A stretch of 64,000 nucleotides of DNA, from contig JAFVBB010000018.1 of NCBI GenBank assembly GCA_017480225.1, forward strand, positions 124,001 to 188,000. The letters run 5' to 3'. The stretch comes from Bacteroidales bacterium (GTDB lineage: Bacteria; Bacteroidota; Bacteroidia; Bacteroidales; P3). Positions within the stretch are counted from its first letter, which is position 1; every line of letters starts with the position of its first letter. The notes beneath the pieces are model-generated. The model ran no database searches and was not told the DNA's origin. It saw only the letters and a program-made list of their open reading frames with translations. The position numbers and the translations under genes are program-made. This document shows, in pieces, positions 48,882-58,642 of this stretch.

Positions 48882-48889
48882 CAAAGATA
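48882..48889 (-). promoter_or_regulatory. Promoter -7 element almost at the regulator start codon
   Basis: TATCTTTG on the minus strand lies only 4 bp before the first ATG (48877). Transcription would begin at or inside the annotated start, pointing to a leaderless mRNA or to use of the ATG at 48850 or 48844. Confidence 0.5.
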
Positions 48890-48890
48890 C

Positions 48891-48922
48891 AAAAAAAATC
48901 CGAACTCGGTCGGATTTTTTTT
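48891..48922. terminator. Bidirectional terminator between cstA and the regulator gene
   Basis: AAAAAAAATCCGA pairs with TCGGATTTTTTTT around a 6-nt loop. It ends leftward transcription from cstA and insulates the downstream redox operon. Confidence 0.9.
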
Positions 48923-48939
48923 ATTGGTCGGACTGAACG

Positions 48940-50421
48940 CTACTCCACTGTGTTGTGGCGCTGGCCGCGTGTTCTTCTTTTCCAAAGCAGGAACAGCGTG
49001 AATATCAGCAGTGTTATGACGGCTGCCACGCAGTAGCCAACTGTGCGTGGCACAATGCTGCCGAGGCCTTCTTTTTCGGCTACGAAAAGGAAACTTACCG
49101 TCACCATTGTCATGAACAGCGCGGGCACGAGGGTGATCCAGTACCAACCAGTGCCGGGCTTGTGGCGGCAGAGGAATACCGTCACCGCCCACAGAGTGAC
49201 GGTCGCCAGCACCTGATTGGCCCACGAGAAGTAGCGCCAAATGTAGTCGAACCCGGTCTTGTCTATCAGCGAGAACACCAGCAGCGCGGCTGCCAGCACA
49301 AATACCGGCAGCGCCACCAACAGCCGCTTGGCTATCGGCTTTTGGTCTATGTGCATGAAGTCGGCCACAATCAGCCTGGCCGAGCGCAGCGCGGTGTCGC
49401 CGCTGGTCACGGCGGCGCTGATTACGCCCAGCACGCATATCACGGCAATGACTTTCGGAAACCACTCGTTGGCAATCACGCCAACCATGGCGTTGCCGCC
49501 CAGCGGATGGCCGTCTACCATGGTCTTTTGCAGAAGCACCGGGTCATGGTAGAACACGGTTGCCGCTGCCGCCCAGATGAGTGCCACCACGCCCTCGGTA
49601 ATCATGGCTCCATAGAAGATTGGCCTGGCTTGGCGCTCGTTCACCATGCAGCGCGCCATCAGGGGGCTTTGCGTGGCATGGAAGCCGCTGATGGCTCCGC
49701 AGGCTATGGAGATGAACATCATGGGGAATATCGGGTTGTGGCTGGCATCGGGGTGCTTGTTCGAAAGACCGTGCCACACCTCGGGTATCTCGGGGCGGTA
49801 GGCCACGAAGGCCACCACAATGGCCACCGCCATTCCGAGCAGCAGCAGTCCGAACACAGGGTATAGCCGCCCTATGAGCTTGTCTATCGGCAGCAGCGTG
49901 GCCACTAGATAGTAGGCGAAGATGATGCCAACCCATATAAACACGCTCCATCCTGGCGTGAAGTTCTGGTTGAGCAGAACAGCCGGAGTGTTCACAAACA
50001 CAGCCCCTACCAGTATCATGAGCAGCACTGTGAAGCCACGCATGAACTGCTTCATGCCCTTGCCGAGGTAGCGGCCGTGTATCTCGGGCAGCGAGGCTCC
50101 GTCCTGGCGCAGGCTGATGAAGCCCGATATGAAGTCGTGCACCGCACCGGCGAAGATGCAGCCGAAGACTATCCACAGGAACGAGGCCGTGCCGAACTGC
50201 GCTCCCATTATCGCCCCGCAGATGGGTCCCACACCGGCGATGTTGAGGAACTGGATGAGAAAAACCCGCCACGGCTTCATCGGCACGTAGTCCACGCCGT
50301 CCGGATGCGCCACTGCGGGCGTGGTGCGGTTGGGGTCGACTCCCACAACGCGCTCAACCACTTTCGAATAGACCACGTAGCCCAGCACCAGCAGCACGAC
50401 GGCCAAAATGAATGACACCAT
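48940..50421 (-). CDS. cstA: Carbon starvation protein CstA family peptide/pyruvate transporter
   Basis: 493 residues from MVSFILAVVLLVLGY at 50421. Many membrane helices (about 12-14) and the family blocks FLNIAGVGPICGAIMGAQFG, FISLRQDGASLPEIHGRYLGKG, GFHATQSPLMARCM and SGDTALRSARLIVAD. Short CstA members are typical of anaerobes. Related proteins import peptides or pyruvate during starvation. Its terminator separates it from the redox operon; 25 bp upstream is the FKBP lipoprotein gene. Confidence 0.93.
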   Translation of the reverse strand: MVSFILAVVLLVLGYVVYSKVVERVVGVDPNRTTPAVAHPDGVDYVPMKPWRVFLIQFLNIAGVGPICGAIMGAQFGTASFLWIVFGCIFAGAVHDFISGFISLRQDGASLPEIHGRYLGKGMKQFMRGFTVLLMILVGAVFVNTPAVLLNQNFTPGWSVFIWVGIIFAYYLVATLLPIDKLIGRLYPVFGLLLLGMAVAIVVAFVAYRPEIPEVWHGLSNKHPDASHNPIFPMMFISIACGAISGFHATQSPLMARCMVNERQARPIFYGAMITEGVVALIWAAAATVFYHDPVLLQKTMVDGHPLGGNAMVGVIANEWFPKVIAVICVLGVISAAVTSGDTALRSARLIVADFMHIDQKPIAKRLLVALPVFVLAAALLVFSLIDKTGFDYIWRYFSWANQVLATVTLWAVTVFLCRHKPGTGWYWITLVPALFMTMVTVSFLFVAEKEGLGSIVPRTVGYCVAAVITLLIFTLFLLWKRRTRGQRHNTVE

Positions 50422-50446
50422 AGTTTTATGCGGTATTTGGTTTGTG

Positions 50447-51181
50447 TCAGTTATTGTAAATCTCGTGCAGCTCCACCTCGTAGATGAACGGCGTGTAGGG
50501 CTCGATGTCGCCCATGCCCTGCGGGCCGAAGGCCAGCTGGTAGGGGAAGTAGAAGCGCACAATGCTTCCGGCGTTCATCAGCTGCAGCCCTTCCACCAGT
50601 CCCTGGAACATGGGCTTGCCCACGCTGTGCACTATCGGCTCGCGCTTGCCGTAGGTCTGGTCGTAGGGGGCGCCGTCGAGCATGGTGAAACTGCGGTAGT
50701 CGAAGCTCACGCGGTCGCCGTAGCGCGCCGTGCGTCCCTTGCCTTTCTGCAGCACCTCGTAGTAGAAGCCTGAGGGGTGACGCACCACACCGTCGCGCGA
50801 GGCCTGCAGCTGGGCGAAGTATTCGGCCTGCAGGGCGTCGACGCCTTCCTGCATTTTGCTTGCCTTGCGCATGGCGGCCAACTGCTGCTCGCCAATGATG
50901 TACTGCCAGGCGGCCTGCATCGTGCTGTCGTCCAGCGGTTGGGCTTTGCCTGCAAGCGTGTGGCGCATGGCTTGGAGCACCACCTCGTCGTCGAGCGGTG
51001 TGGCCTCGGAGGCTTGGCTTATGCTTTGTGCCATGTTGACGCCCACCACCCACGACAGCGAGTCTTGTGCGTCGTCGAGGCGTGGAGCGTGCCCGGCCTG
51101 CTGGCACGAGGCGGCCATCACGGTGCAGGCGGCCACGGCGGCCAGGCAGGTATTGGTTGTCTTTTTGTTCTTGAGGTTCAT
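50447..51181 (-). CDS. FKBP-type peptidyl-prolyl isomerase lipoprotein
   Basis: 244 residues from MNLKNKKTTNTCLAAV with lipobox AASC at Cys25. An N-terminal helical FKBP-N domain (LSWVVGVNMAQSI, DALQAEYFAQL) comes before a C-terminal FKBP fold (GKGRTARYGDRVSFDYRSF, VEGLQLMNAGSIVRFYFPY, FGPQGMGDIEPYTPFIYEVEL). A periplasmic or outer-membrane folding helper. Placed 11 bp after the sugar transferase. Confidence 0.92.
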   Translation of the reverse strand: MNLKNKKTTNTCLAAVAACTVMAASCQQAGHAPRLDDAQDSLSWVVGVNMAQSISQASEATPLDDEVVLQAMRHTLAGKAQPLDDSTMQAAWQYIIGEQQLAAMRKASKMQEGVDALQAEYFAQLQASRDGVVRHPSGFYYEVLQKGKGRTARYGDRVSFDYRSFTMLDGAPYDQTYGKREPIVHSVGKPMFQGLVEGLQLMNAGSIVRFYFPYQLAFGPQGMGDIEPYTPFIYEVELHEIYNN

Positions 51182-51192
51182 TGCAATGGGTT

Positions 51193-52617
51193 TTATTTGC
51201 CGCGCCCTTGCAGTATGATGAGCACGGTGTAGCACAGTATCTTTATGTCGGTCATGAGCGACATGTTGTCGAGGTAAAGCAGGTCGTAGCGCAGCCGCTC
51301 CACCATCTCGTCCACATTCGACGCATAGCCGTATTTCACCTGCCCCCACGACGTGATGCCAGGCTTGATGCGCTGCAGCAGCAGGTATTCAGGGGCGCGC
51401 TGCACGATTTGGTCGATGTAGAACTGCCTTTCAGGGCGCGGCCCCACAATGCTCATCGTGCCGCGCAGCACGTTGTAGAACTGCGGTATCTCGTCGAGCC
51501 TCACCTTGCGCATGAAGCGGCCGAAAGGAGTGATGCGCGGGTCGTCGTCCTTGCTCAGGGCAGGCCCAGCTTTCTCGGCGTCGACATACATCGAGCGGAA
51601 TTTGTGCATCTTGAAGGGGCGCCCCCGGTAGCCCACGCGCTCCTGCGCGTAGAACACCGGCCCGGGCGAACTGAGCTTGACTATGGCCGCCGTGATGAGG
51701 AACACCGGCGAGAGCACCACCAGCGCCAGCGCCGAGAGCACCACGTCGGCAATGCGCTTCACGGAGTATTGCCATTCGGGCATCAGGCGTGTGTCGAGTG
51801 TGATGAGGGGCGAATGGAAGATGCTCTCCTGTCGCACGGAGCCCACTATTATGTCGCGAGCGTCGGGCGTGAGCTTGATAATCAGTTCGCCGCAGCGGTT
51901 CACGGCCGGCAGCAGCTGCCAGATCATGTGCCGCTGGCTTTCCTCGACTGCCAGGATCACCTCTTCCACGCCCAGTCGCGTCACCAGCGCCGGCAGGTCG
52001 TCCATGGTGCCCAGCCTCGGCATCACCTTTGCCAGCGGCGACGGACGCCCGGTGGTGTCGATGTCGACGTAGCCCACGAACTGCTCGCCCGAGTAGGTCT
52101 CCTGGTTCTCCAGGTCGAGGTAGGTCTGCATGGCGCGGTTGCCGCCGCCTATCATGATGGCGGGGAAGCCCAGCAGGCGCGAATGCACGCGGCGCACGGT
52201 CTGCGAGGTGATGGCCAGCCGCGGCAGGTAGGTTAGCGTGAAGTGCACCGCCAGCAGGAAGAGGAATGAGCGGTAGTAGTCGACCAGCCGTGGCACCTCG
52301 TCGTCGATAATCAGCACGAAGAAGAGCACCACCGAGCCTATCAGGGTGGCCACCAGCGTCTCCACCAGTTCCTTCACCCTTGAGCGTCGCAGCACGTCGC
52401 GGTAGCTGCCCATGATGACGTAGAGCGCCAGCCACCCGAGCGGCACCACCACCAGTCCCAGCCAGTAGTTGCTGTCGGCCACCACCGACGAGAGTCCGTC
52501 CCATCCGGCCTCCTCGAGCGCCAGCTTGCGGAAGGAGAACAGGGCTGTCCATGCCAGCGCTGCCGACAGCAGGTCGCTTGCAATGTATTTCGCGCGTTGT
52601 CTTCGCTTGGTGTCCAT
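51193..52617 (-). CDS. Polyprenyl-phosphate sugar-1-phosphate transferase (WcaJ/WbaP-like)
   Basis: 474 residues. Several N-terminal membrane helices, a central nucleotide-binding-like domain (AIMIGGGNRAMQTYLDLE), then the catalytic domain: KRIADVVLSALALVVLSP, SSPGPVFYAQERVGYRG, FKMHKFRSMYVDAE, RKVRLDEIPQFYNVLRGTMS, VGPRPERQFYI. It loads the first sugar on undecaprenyl phosphate for exopolysaccharide, capsule or O-antigen repeat synthesis. No glycosyltransferase cluster is nearby, so it may act alone for a dispersed pathway. Confidence 0.93.
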   Translation of the reverse strand: MDTKRRQRAKYIASDLLSAALAWTALFSFRKLALEEAGWDGLSSVVADSNYWLGLVVVPLGWLALYVIMGSYRDVLRRSRVKELVETLVATLIGSVVLFFVLIIDDEVPRLVDYYRSFLFLLAVHFTLTYLPRLAITSQTVRRVHSRLLGFPAIMIGGGNRAMQTYLDLENQETYSGEQFVGYVDIDTTGRPSPLAKVMPRLGTMDDLPALVTRLGVEEVILAVEESQRHMIWQLLPAVNRCGELIIKLTPDARDIIVGSVRQESIFHSPLITLDTRLMPEWQYSVKRIADVVLSALALVVLSPVFLITAAIVKLSSPGPVFYAQERVGYRGRPFKMHKFRSMYVDAEKAGPALSKDDDPRITPFGRFMRKVRLDEIPQFYNVLRGTMSIVGPRPERQFYIDQIVQRAPEYLLLQRIKPGITSWGQVKYGYASNVDEMVERLRYDLLYLDNMSLMTDIKILCYTVLIILQGRGK

Positions 52618-52621
52618 CGCG

Positions 52622-53539
52622 TCAAAGCACCTTGCTGGTGGTAATCAGCCTCACGTTGTCGAGCCTCACCTCGCCGCCCTGGTTGCCGTCGAGGTTCAGT
52701 GCGTGAACCAGCAGCTTGAACTCTTGCGCGTGGTTCACCCACGCCCATGTCTTGCCCAGGTTGATGTAGAGGTGCTTCCACTCGTCGCTGGGGTAGATGT
52801 TCACCACGCTGTAGTCGTTCTCGGCGCCGCCGTTGGCCGAGGCGCGGAGAAAGATGCTGTACTGCACGTCGCTGCGCGAGTCGAACTCGAGGTAGATAAT
52901 CTTTGAGGGGTCGGTGGCGATGAACGAGCGCGTCACCATCGAGCGCACGTAGGGCATCGAGTCGGGCAGGTGCAGCGAGCCGTAGCCGCGCCCGCTGCGA
53001 GCGCCGTCGGGGTCGTCTGCCATCCAGGTCATGACCGAGTCGAAGAGGATGTCGCCCTCCGTCGGCTCGAAGGGCTCAAAGAAGTAGAGGTCGTTGAGGG
53101 TGATGTCGTAGGTGGTCGACAGGGTGCCCAGGTCGAGCGTGTCGCCCACGTCGAGCACACAGTCCTCCACCGTGATGCGCTTGTAGAAGGTGTAGTAAAC
53201 CATGGCGTTGGCCTGCCCGCTTTGCCACACGGCGGGCGACACCTCGATGTAGTCGACCTCGCCGCTGTAGAGTATTGGGGCTGTGAGCGGCAGCGCGAAG
53301 AGGCCTATGGTGTCCTCGTGGGCAACCCCCTTGCGCTTCATGAGGATGAAGGCGCCGCGGATGTCAGACGTGTAGAAGCCGCTGTCGGCGCTCACGGCGT
53401 TCACCGAGGGCTGGCGCAGCTCTATCTTGTCTATGTGTATGAACGACGGCGCGGCTATGTTGTTGTCGTCGCAACCCGTGGCCAGCGCCAGCAGTATTGC
53501 CGCCAGTGGCAGTAGAAGCAGTCTTTTCACCTTTCTCAT
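52622..53539 (-). CDS. Lipoprotein of unknown function
   Basis: 305 residues from MRKVKRLLLLPLAAILLALA with lipobox ATGC at Cys23. The body is beta-rich (IAAPSFIHIDKIELRQPSVN, YFFEPFEPTEGDILFD, then a C-terminal jelly-roll-like part ending GNQGGEVRLDNVRLITTSKV), reminiscent of carbohydrate-binding lectin-like domains, but no named family is recognised. It reads into the sugar transferase 4 bp downstream, so it may serve surface polysaccharide assembly. Confidence 0.7.
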   Translation of the reverse strand: MRKVKRLLLLPLAAILLALATGCDDNNIAAPSFIHIDKIELRQPSVNAVSADSGFYTSDIRGAFILMKRKGVAHEDTIGLFALPLTAPILYSGEVDYIEVSPAVWQSGQANAMVYYTFYKRITVEDCVLDVGDTLDLGTLSTTYDITLNDLYFFEPFEPTEGDILFDSVMTWMADDPDGARSGRGYGSLHLPDSMPYVRSMVTRSFIATDPSKIIYLEFDSRSDVQYSIFLRASANGGAENDYSVVNIYPSDEWKHLYINLGKTWAWVNHAQEFKLLVHALNLDGNQGGEVRLDNVRLITTSKVL

Positions 53540-53657
53540 TCCATTTTTTGGATGCAACACTAACGGCGGCGGCAAAGAAATATTTTGCGGCGTCCAACTT
53601 TTTCGCAGTGCGCTGTGGCACAGTGGTTTGGTTATGGTCTGCAGCCACCTTTGCCTG

Positions 53658-53780
53658 CAGGGGGTAATACCCGTATGCGCAAACCGTTGCAAATCAACCA
53701 CAAGGCAAGACCAACTCCTACTCAACTCCTACTCATCGCCTACCCATTACCTTGTCATCAACTTCTCAGGTAGGCGATGG
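53658..53780 (+). repeat. Shared intergenic hairpin element, copy 2
   Basis: In the 413-bp gap 53540-53952. The core 53709-53744 is identical over 36 bp to 11364-11399. Here the stem CATCGCCTACC/GGTAGGCGATG is perfect (11 bp) with TTGTCAT in the loop. The leuS promoter follows 161 bp after the core. GC-rich patches shared with copy 1 (CTGGCC and GGCGGC/GCGGCG) lie between element and promoter in both places. Confidence 0.85.
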
Positions 53781-53881
53781 TATGCTGTTGGTAACTTCAT
53801 GCCATGCCGAAGACACGGCGCTATCCTTGCTCCAAGACAGGCGGCTGGCCGGGCCACCGCGCGGCGGCGAGCAACTTTTAT

Positions 53882-53912
53882 TTTGCAGGTTGGCGGATGT
53901 TTCGTATATTTG
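53882..53912 (+). promoter_or_regulatory. leuS promoter
   Basis: TTTG, exactly 19 bp, TATATTTG: a full match to the Bacteroidetes promoter consensus, about 40 bp before the leuS ATG. Confidence 0.85.
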
Positions 53913-53952
53913 CAGGCTGCAGCCAGAGCGTTGGGTTGCTGTAAACTTTTGA

Positions 53953-56850
53953 ATGAAAATGGAGTATAACTTTGGAGAACTTGAGCCGCGGTGGCAAAAA
54001 TACTGGCGGGAGCATGGCACGTACCATGTGCCGAACCAGAGCGACCGTGAGCATTTCTATGTGCTCGACATGTTTCCCTACCCCTCGGGGGCGGGTCTTC
54101 ACGTGGGGCATCCGCTGGGCTACATAGCCAGCGACATCTATGCGCGCTACAAGAGGCTGCGCGGTTTCAATGTGCTGCACCCCATGGGCTACGACGCCTA
54201 CGGGCTGCCCGCCGAGCAGTATGCCATACAGACCGGGCAGCACCCTGCCGTCACCACCGAGCGCAACATTGCCCGCTACCGCGAGCAGCTCGACAAGCTG
54301 GGCTTCAGCTTCGACTGGAGCCGTGAGGTGCGCACCTGCGACCCGGCCTACTACAAGTGGACGCAGTGGACATTCATCAAGCTCTTCAACAGCTACTACT
54401 GCAACCAGGCGCGTCAGGCGCGCCCCATTGACGAGCTTGTCGGGCTGTTCGGCCGCCAGGGCACCGAGGGGCTCGACCTTGCCTGCACCGAGCCTCTGTC
54501 GTTCACGGCCGACGAGTGGAACGGATGGGACGAGAGGCAGCGCCAGCAGGTGCTCATGAACTACCGTCTGGCCTACCTGGCCGACACCTACGTCAACTGG
54601 TGCGCCGAGCTGGGCACGGTGCTTGCCAACGACGAGGTGGTCAACGGCCTCTCGGTGCGCGGCGGCCACCCGGTGGAGCGCAAGCTCATGCGCCAGTGGA
54701 GCCTCCGCATCACGGCCTACGCCCAGCGGCTCGTCGACGGCCTCGACCAGGTCGACTGGACCGACAGCCTGAAGGAGATACAGCGCAACTGGATAGGCCG
54801 CTCGGAGGGCGCGGCGGTGTGGTTCCCGCTGGCCATGCCCGTCAATGACAACGTGCTTCCCGGCGCGCAGGCCTGCATGACGCAGGCCGACCCGCAGCCG
54901 GTGCCCAGCTTCGAGATTTTCACCACCCGCCCCGACACCATCTTCGGCGTCACCTTCATGGTGCTCTGCCCCGAGCACGAGCTCATCGACAAGATCACCA
55001 CGCCCGGCCAGCGCGCCGAGGTGGAGGCCTACGTGGCCTGGGCCAAGAACCGCTCGGAGCGCGAGCGCCAGGCCGAGGTGAAGAAGGTGAGCGGCGTATT
55101 CTCCGGCGCCTATGCCGTCAACCCGCTCACCGAGGAGCGCATACCGATATGGATCAGCGACTATGTGCTGGCTGGCTACGGCACCGGCGCCATCATGGCG
55201 GTGCCCGCGCACGACAGCCGCGACTTTGCCTTCGCGCGCCACTTCGGCCTGCCCATACGCCAGGTGGTGGCCGCCGAGCCCGACGCCGTGAGCGACCCGG
55301 CCTCCTGGACCGAGAGCCTCGACAGCAAGAGCGGCTATTCGGTGAACAGCGGCTTTGTGAGCGGCATGAAGGTGAAGGACGCCATGCGCGCCGTGATAGA
55401 CAGGATTGAGAGCCTCGGCATTGGCCACCGCACGGTGAACTACCGCCTGCGCGACGCCATCTTCAGCCGCCAGCGCTACTGGGGCGAGCCTTTCCCGATA
55501 TACTATAAGGACGGAATGCCCTGCGCGCTGCCCGAGGAGTGCCTGCCGCTCGAGCTTCCGGAGGTGGGCGACTTCAAGCCCACAGCCACCGGCGAGCCCC
55601 CGCTGGGACACGCCTCGCGCTGGGCGTGGGACGAGGCCAACCGCCGTGTGGTCGACTGCTCGCTGGTCGACAACGCCACGGTCTTCCCGCTCGAGCTCAG
55701 CACCATGCCAGGCTTTGCCGGAAGCAGCGGCTACTACCTGCGCTACATGGATCCCGGCAACAGCGACGAGTACTTCTCGCGCCAGGCTGTGGACTACTGG
55801 CGTCAGGTCGACCTCTACGTTGGCGGCGCCGAGCATGGCACCGGCCACCTCATCTATGCGCGCTTTTGGAACAAGTTCCTCTTCGACCTTGGCCTTTGCG
55901 TGTGCGAGGAGCCTTTCCGCAAGCTGGTCAACCAGGGCATGATACAGGGCAGGTCGAGTTTCGTGTACCGCTCGAAGAGCGACACCGGCCTGTTCATATC
56001 GAAAGGGCTGGTGGCTGACATGGACGCCGTGACCCCGATACACGTCGACATCAACATGGTTGACAACGACGTGCTCGACGTTGAGCGCTTCCGCCAGTGG
56101 CGCCCGGAGTTCGCCGATGCACGCTTCGAGCTGGAGGATGGCCGCTACGTGTGCGGATGGGAGGTGGAGAAGATGAGCAAGAGCATGTTCAACGTGCAGA
56201 ACCCCGACGATCTGGTGGCACGCTACGGTGCCGACACGCTGCGCCTCTACGAGATGTTCCTCGGTCCGGTGGAGCAGGCCAAGCCGTGGGACACCAAAGG
56301 CATCGAGGGCGTGCACCGCTTCCTGCGCAAGTTCTGGAAGCTCTACGACAATGCCATACAGGCAGGCAGGCTCGACGCCGAGCCCTCGAAGGCCGAGCTC
56401 AAGACCCTGCACCAGACAATAAAGAAAATCACCGACGACATAGAGCGGTTCTCGTTCAACACGGCGGTGTCCACATTCATGATCTGCACCAACCAGCTGA
56501 CCGAGACGGGCTGCGCCAGCCGTCAGGTGTTGAGGCCGTTGGCGGTTCTGATAGCCCCCTTCGCGCCTCACATGGCCGAGGAATTGTGGCACGACATGGG
56601 CGGTGAGGGCACGGTGTGCGACGCCGAGTGGCCCTCATTCGACGCAAGCCTGCTGGTGGAGGACACGGTCAAGTATCCCGTGCAGTTCAACGGCAAGATG
56701 CGTTTCACCATCGACCTTCCTGCCGACTGCGACCAGGCGGCCGCGCTGCAGGCTGTCACCGCCTCGGCCGACGGTCAGCGCTGGCTGGGCGACAAGGAGC
56801 CACGCAAGGTGATTTTTGTCCCGAAAAAGATAATCAACATAGTACTCTGA
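53953..56850 (+). CDS. leuS: Leucyl-tRNA synthetase
   Basis: 965-residue class I synthetase charging tRNA-Leu. HIGH-type motif HVGH in [18 protein letters not shown] near residue 50, the editing domain with [15 protein letters not shown] and [25 protein letters not shown], and KMSKS in [17 protein letters not shown] near 739, then the anticodon-binding helical bundle. Length is at the upper end for bacteria, as normal in Bacteroidetes. It begins a tightly spaced rightward operon that runs to the DnaJ-like gene. Confidence 0.97.
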   Translation: MKMEYNFGELEPRWQKYWREHGTYHVPNQSDREHFYVLDMFPYPSGAGLHVGHPLGYIASDIYARYKRLRGFNVLHPMGYDAYGLPAEQYAIQTGQHPAVTTERNIARYREQLDKLGFSFDWSREVRTCDPAYYKWTQWTFIKLFNSYYCNQARQARPIDELVGLFGRQGTEGLDLACTEPLSFTADEWNGWDERQRQQVLMNYRLAYLADTYVNWCAELGTVLANDEVVNGLSVRGGHPVERKLMRQWSLRITAYAQRLVDGLDQVDWTDSLKEIQRNWIGRSEGAAVWFPLAMPVNDNVLPGAQACMTQADPQPVPSFEIFTTRPDTIFGVTFMVLCPEHELIDKITTPGQRAEVEAYVAWAKNRSERERQAEVKKVSGVFSGAYAVNPLTEERIPIWISDYVLAGYGTGAIMAVPAHDSRDFAFARHFGLPIRQVVAAEPDAVSDPASWTESLDSKSGYSVNSGFVSGMKVKDAMRAVIDRIESLGIGHRTVNYRLRDAIFSRQRYWGEPFPIYYKDGMPCALPEECLPLELPEVGDFKPTATGEPPLGHASRWAWDEANRRVVDCSLVDNATVFPLELSTMPGFAGSSGYYLRYMDPGNSDEYFSRQAVDYWRQVDLYVGGAEHGTGHLIYARFWNKFLFDLGLCVCEEPFRKLVNQGMIQGRSSFVYRSKSDTGLFISKGLVADMDAVTPIHVDINMVDNDVLDVERFRQWRPEFADARFELEDGRYVCGWEVEKMSKSMFNVQNPDDLVARYGADTLRLYEMFLGPVEQAKPWDTKGIEGVHRFLRKFWKLYDNAIQAGRLDAEPSKAELKTLHQTIKKITDDIERFSFNTAVSTFMICTNQLTETGCASRQVLRPLAVLIAPFAPHMAEELWHDMGGEGTVCDAEWPSFDASLLVEDTVKYPVQFNGKMRFTIDLPADCDQAAALQAVTASADGQRWLGDKEPRKVIFVPKKIINIVL

Positions 56851-56853
56851 ACA

Positions 56854-57852
56854 ATGTTAAGCCGACATTTCCTACGCTGCAAAGTGCTGCAGGAACTCTA
56901 TGCCTGCCAGATGGAGTCCAAGGACTCCTCGACCGCGCTGCGCGAATTTGACTACCACATCGCCAACCTCAACCAACTGGGAGTGCTGCAAGTGTCGCTG
57001 CTGCCGCTGATGATAGACGTGGCTGAGCAGGTCATGGAGGAGGGCAAGAAGAAATTCCGGCCCACGCAGACCGAACGGCAGCCCAACCGCAAGTTTGTCG
57101 ACAACATCTTCCTGCATCGCATGGCAGACAACTTTGAGTTGAAGAAACACATTGAGAACTGGGGCGGCTGCTGGCAGTTGAACGCCGACCTGCTCAAGGA
57201 GGCATTCCTCGACTTCCGTCAGACCAAGTTCTACAGCGACTACCTTTCCACTACGGGTAACGAGTTTGCCTCCGACAAGGAGTTTGCCATCGGCCTGTTC
57301 CGCTATTTGATGAACCGCGAGGCCCTGGTGGGCACGCTGCAGGAACGCTCGCTGCTGTGGGAGGACGACTTCGAGCAGATTGCCCAGTACAACTATATGA
57401 TGCTCAAGACCCTCGGTGAGGATACATTCGACGAGGCAATGCAGTGGCCTGTGATGTACGACGCGCGGGTGGAGAAGGACAAGGACGGTATGGATTTTGC
57501 CCGCAAACTGCTCACCGACAGCCTGTCGTTGCGCGAGGAGAGCGACGAGATGGTGCGTGAGCGTCTGCAAGGATGGGAGTTTGAGCGCGTGGCGTTGATG
57601 GACATCCTGCTTATCAACATGGCTGTGGCCGAGCTGACTGGCTGCCCGTCAATACCCGAAAGGGTGACGGTCGACGAGTATATCGAGCTGTCGAAAGAGT
57701 TCAGCACCGACCGTAGCAAACTGTTCATCAACGGCATCCTTGACCGGCTTGTGCTTGAGCTGCGCAGCAAGGGTCGCATCAAGAAGAGCGGTCGCGGCCT
57801 GCTCAGCGCCCCGGTTGACGCGATAGAAGACGAAACGGAGGTGCAGCAATGA
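56854..57852 (+). CDS. nusB: Transcription antitermination factor NusB (long form)
   Basis: 332 residues, about twice the E. coli length. It starts MLSRHFLRCKVLQELYA, and the NusB helical bundle is in the C-terminal half (FERVALMDILLINMAVAELT, ERVTVDEYIELSKEFSTDRS, INGILDRL). The N-terminal extension is usual in Bacteroidetes. Acts with NusE/S10 in rRNA antitermination. Follows leuS after 3 bp and overlaps the next gene by four. Confidence 0.94.
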   Translation: MLSRHFLRCKVLQELYACQMESKDSSTALREFDYHIANLNQLGVLQVSLLPLMIDVAEQVMEEGKKKFRPTQTERQPNRKFVDNIFLHRMADNFELKKHIENWGGCWQLNADLLKEAFLDFRQTKFYSDYLSTTGNEFASDKEFAIGLFRYLMNREALVGTLQERSLLWEDDFEQIAQYNYMMLKTLGEDTFDEAMQWPVMYDARVEKDKDGMDFARKLLTDSLSLREESDEMVRERLQGWEFERVALMDILLINMAVAELTGCPSIPERVTVDEYIELSKEFSTDRSKLFINGILDRLVLELRSKGRIKKSGRGLLSAPVDAIEDETEVQQ

Positions 57853-58298
57853 GGGGCAAGTGGCTATTTTTTGCATTGACGCTGGGTGCGCTGTTGGCCG
57901 TCGGGTGCAAGGACAGGCAGGCCGACACTGGTGTCGACCTCATTCGCAACCCCAAGAGCGCCGATGGCTTCAACGAGAGCACCAAGATGCCTGTGCTGCT
58001 TTTCGACAGTGAGGCACACGACTTTGGCCGTCTCTCTGCAGGAGAGAGCATCAGTTACAGCTTCCACTTCCGCAACAGTGGCAACGCCGACTTGATTATT
58101 AGTGAGTGCCATGCAACTTGCGGCTGCACGGTGGCTGACTACCCAAAAGGGCGCATCGCACCCGGTGGTGACGGCTACATTACGGTCACCTTCAACAGCA
58201 CTGGCAAGTCGGGGCAGCAGTATCAAGTCGTCACGGTGGTAAGCAACGCGCAGCCCGCGCGGCAGAAACTGACCATCACGGCGCAGGTGACGCATTGA
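57849..58298 (+). CDS. DUF1573 lipoprotein
   Basis: 149 residues with lipobox AVGC at Cys19. One DUF1573 immunoglobulin-like domain: HDFGRLSAGESISYSFHFRN, ISECHATCGCTVADYPKG, IAPGGDGYITVTFNSTGKSG. Common in Bacteroidetes; role unknown. Translationally coupled to nusB (ATGA). Confidence 0.88.
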   Translation: MRGKWLFFALTLGALLAVGCKDRQADTGVDLIRNPKSADGFNESTKMPVLLFDSEAHDFGRLSAGESISYSFHFRNSGNADLIISECHATCGCTVADYPKGRIAPGGDGYITVTFNSTGKSGQQYQVVTVVSNAQPARQKLTITAQVTH

Positions 58299-58330
58299 TT
58301 TCAACAAGTAAACAAACAACAATTAAACCA

Positions 58331-58642
58331 ATGGTATACAATTTTATTTTGCTTGACGGCCAGCAGGGCGGCGGCAGCATGTTCATTTGGATGATTGTCA
58401 TCCTGGTGGTGATGTGGATACTAATGCTACGTCCGCAGCGCAAGAAAGAGAAAGAGGAGCAGAAGTTCCGCAGTTCGCTCAAGAAAGGCGACCGTGTGGT
58501 CTTTTCCGGTGGCATCTATGGCAAGGTGCACTCCGTGGATGAGCACACTGTTGATGTCGAGGTCAGCAACGGAGTTGTGATGACTGTCGAGAAGGGCATG
58601 ATACAGCCCGCCCCCGAAAGCATGGCAGAAGAGAAGAAGTGA
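58331..58642 (+). CDS. yajC: Preprotein translocase subunit YajC
   Basis: 103 residues from MVYNFILLDGQQGGG: one membrane helix (MFIWMIVILVVMWILM), LRPQRKKEKEEQ, then the small beta domain KKGDRVVFSGGIYGKVHSVD. Accessory protein of SecDF-YidC. It overlaps the YbbR gene, whose GTG start sits on the yajC stop. Confidence 0.95.
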   Translation: MVYNFILLDGQQGGGSMFIWMIVILVVMWILMLRPQRKKEKEEQKFRSSLKKGDRVVFSGGIYGKVHSVDEHTVDVEVSNGVVMTVEKGMIQPAPESMAEEKK

